Source: JAAYYY01 sp032260445
Lineage (GTDB): Bacteria > Chloroflexota > Anaerolineae > Promineifilales > Promineifilaceae
Length of the DNA: 6,467 nt
NCBI GenBank assembly: GCA_032260445.1
Contig: JAVVFG010000249.1
Span: 1 to 6,467 of the forward strand
Direction of reading: 5' to 3'
The notes under the pieces: model-generated
Seen by the model: only the letters and a program-made list of their open reading frames with translations
Databases searched by the model: none
Told to the model about the DNA's origin: nothing
Made by a program: the position numbers and the translations under genes
Part shown: one piece after another, positions 6,453-6,467 of the stretch
Layout: each line of letters starts with the position of its first letter
How positions within the stretch are numbered: position 1 is the stretch's first letter

Positions 6453-6467
6453 TCGCAATGGAAACTA
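6453..6467 (-). repeat. Right terminal inverted repeat of the IS
   Basis: TCGCAATGGAAACTA is the exact reverse complement of 4926-4940. It ends at the window boundary, so the outermost base of the element on this side is not certain. Confidence 0.9.

Larger units (their letters stand above)
4926..6467 (+). mobile_element. Insertion sequence with a DDE transposase (ISNCY-like), at least 1542 bp
   Basis: The element is bounded by perfect 15-bp terminal inverted repeats (4926-4940 and 6453-6467) and carries one transposase gene on the plus strand. The right repeat ends on the last base of the window, so whether the repeats extend further and whether there is a target-site duplication cannot be seen. 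The left flank reads TTAGC before the repeat. The intact gene and matching ends suggest a recently active copy. Its left end lies 52 bp from the 5' end of the integrase remnant. Confidence 0.85.

Noticed and set aside
1..6467. tRNA, rRNA or CRISPR array
   Set aside because: No cloverleaf-like sequence, rRNA motif or regularly spaced direct repeat was seen on reading either strand.

Overview
The window looks like a GC-rich bacterial chromosome, probably Chloroflexota of the Caldilineae/Anaerolineae kind. This is inferred from the style of the secreted protease: an 'IFLPAV' segment just after the signal peptide, DUF11 repeats, and a C-terminal module beginning 'ALNIKPGSFPNSINP'. No rRNA or marker gene is present to confirm it.

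Layout. (1) 2-628, plus strand: the 3' part of a CcdA/DsbD-type membrane electron-transfer protein whose upstream part lies outside the window. Its frame is interrupted once, by TGA at 347-349, exactly where the family has the redox cysteine of TM4. A hairpin 11 nt downstream has the loop GGUCU, like the E. coli fdhF SECIS. The gene is best read as one intact selenoprotein gene, not two fragments; this is the main discovery. (2) 629-798: a convergent intergenic gap with a 12-bp hairpin that probably terminates the protease transcript. (3) 799-4335, minus strand: a 1178-residue secreted subtilisin-like protease with a KP-43-type catalytic and beta-sandwich core, two DUF11-type domains and a C-terminal module. 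It has a strong Shine-Dalgarno sequence and a good sigma-70-like promoter about 150 bp upstream. (4) 4525-4873, minus strand: a decayed tyrosine recombinase (integrase) remnant with an in-frame stop, a frameshift and an apparent internal deletion. (5) 4926-6467, plus strand: an apparently intact insertion sequence with 15-bp terminal inverted repeats and a 458-residue DDE transposase resembling the ISNCY group. The window ends on the last base of the right repeat.

Functional links. The CcdA-like gene and the protease are convergent and probably unrelated in regulation, although both act at or beyond the membrane. The right half (integrase remnant plus IS) is a small mobile-DNA scar. The protease promoter abuts the 3' end of the integrase remnant, so the promoter region may have been shaped by that insertion.
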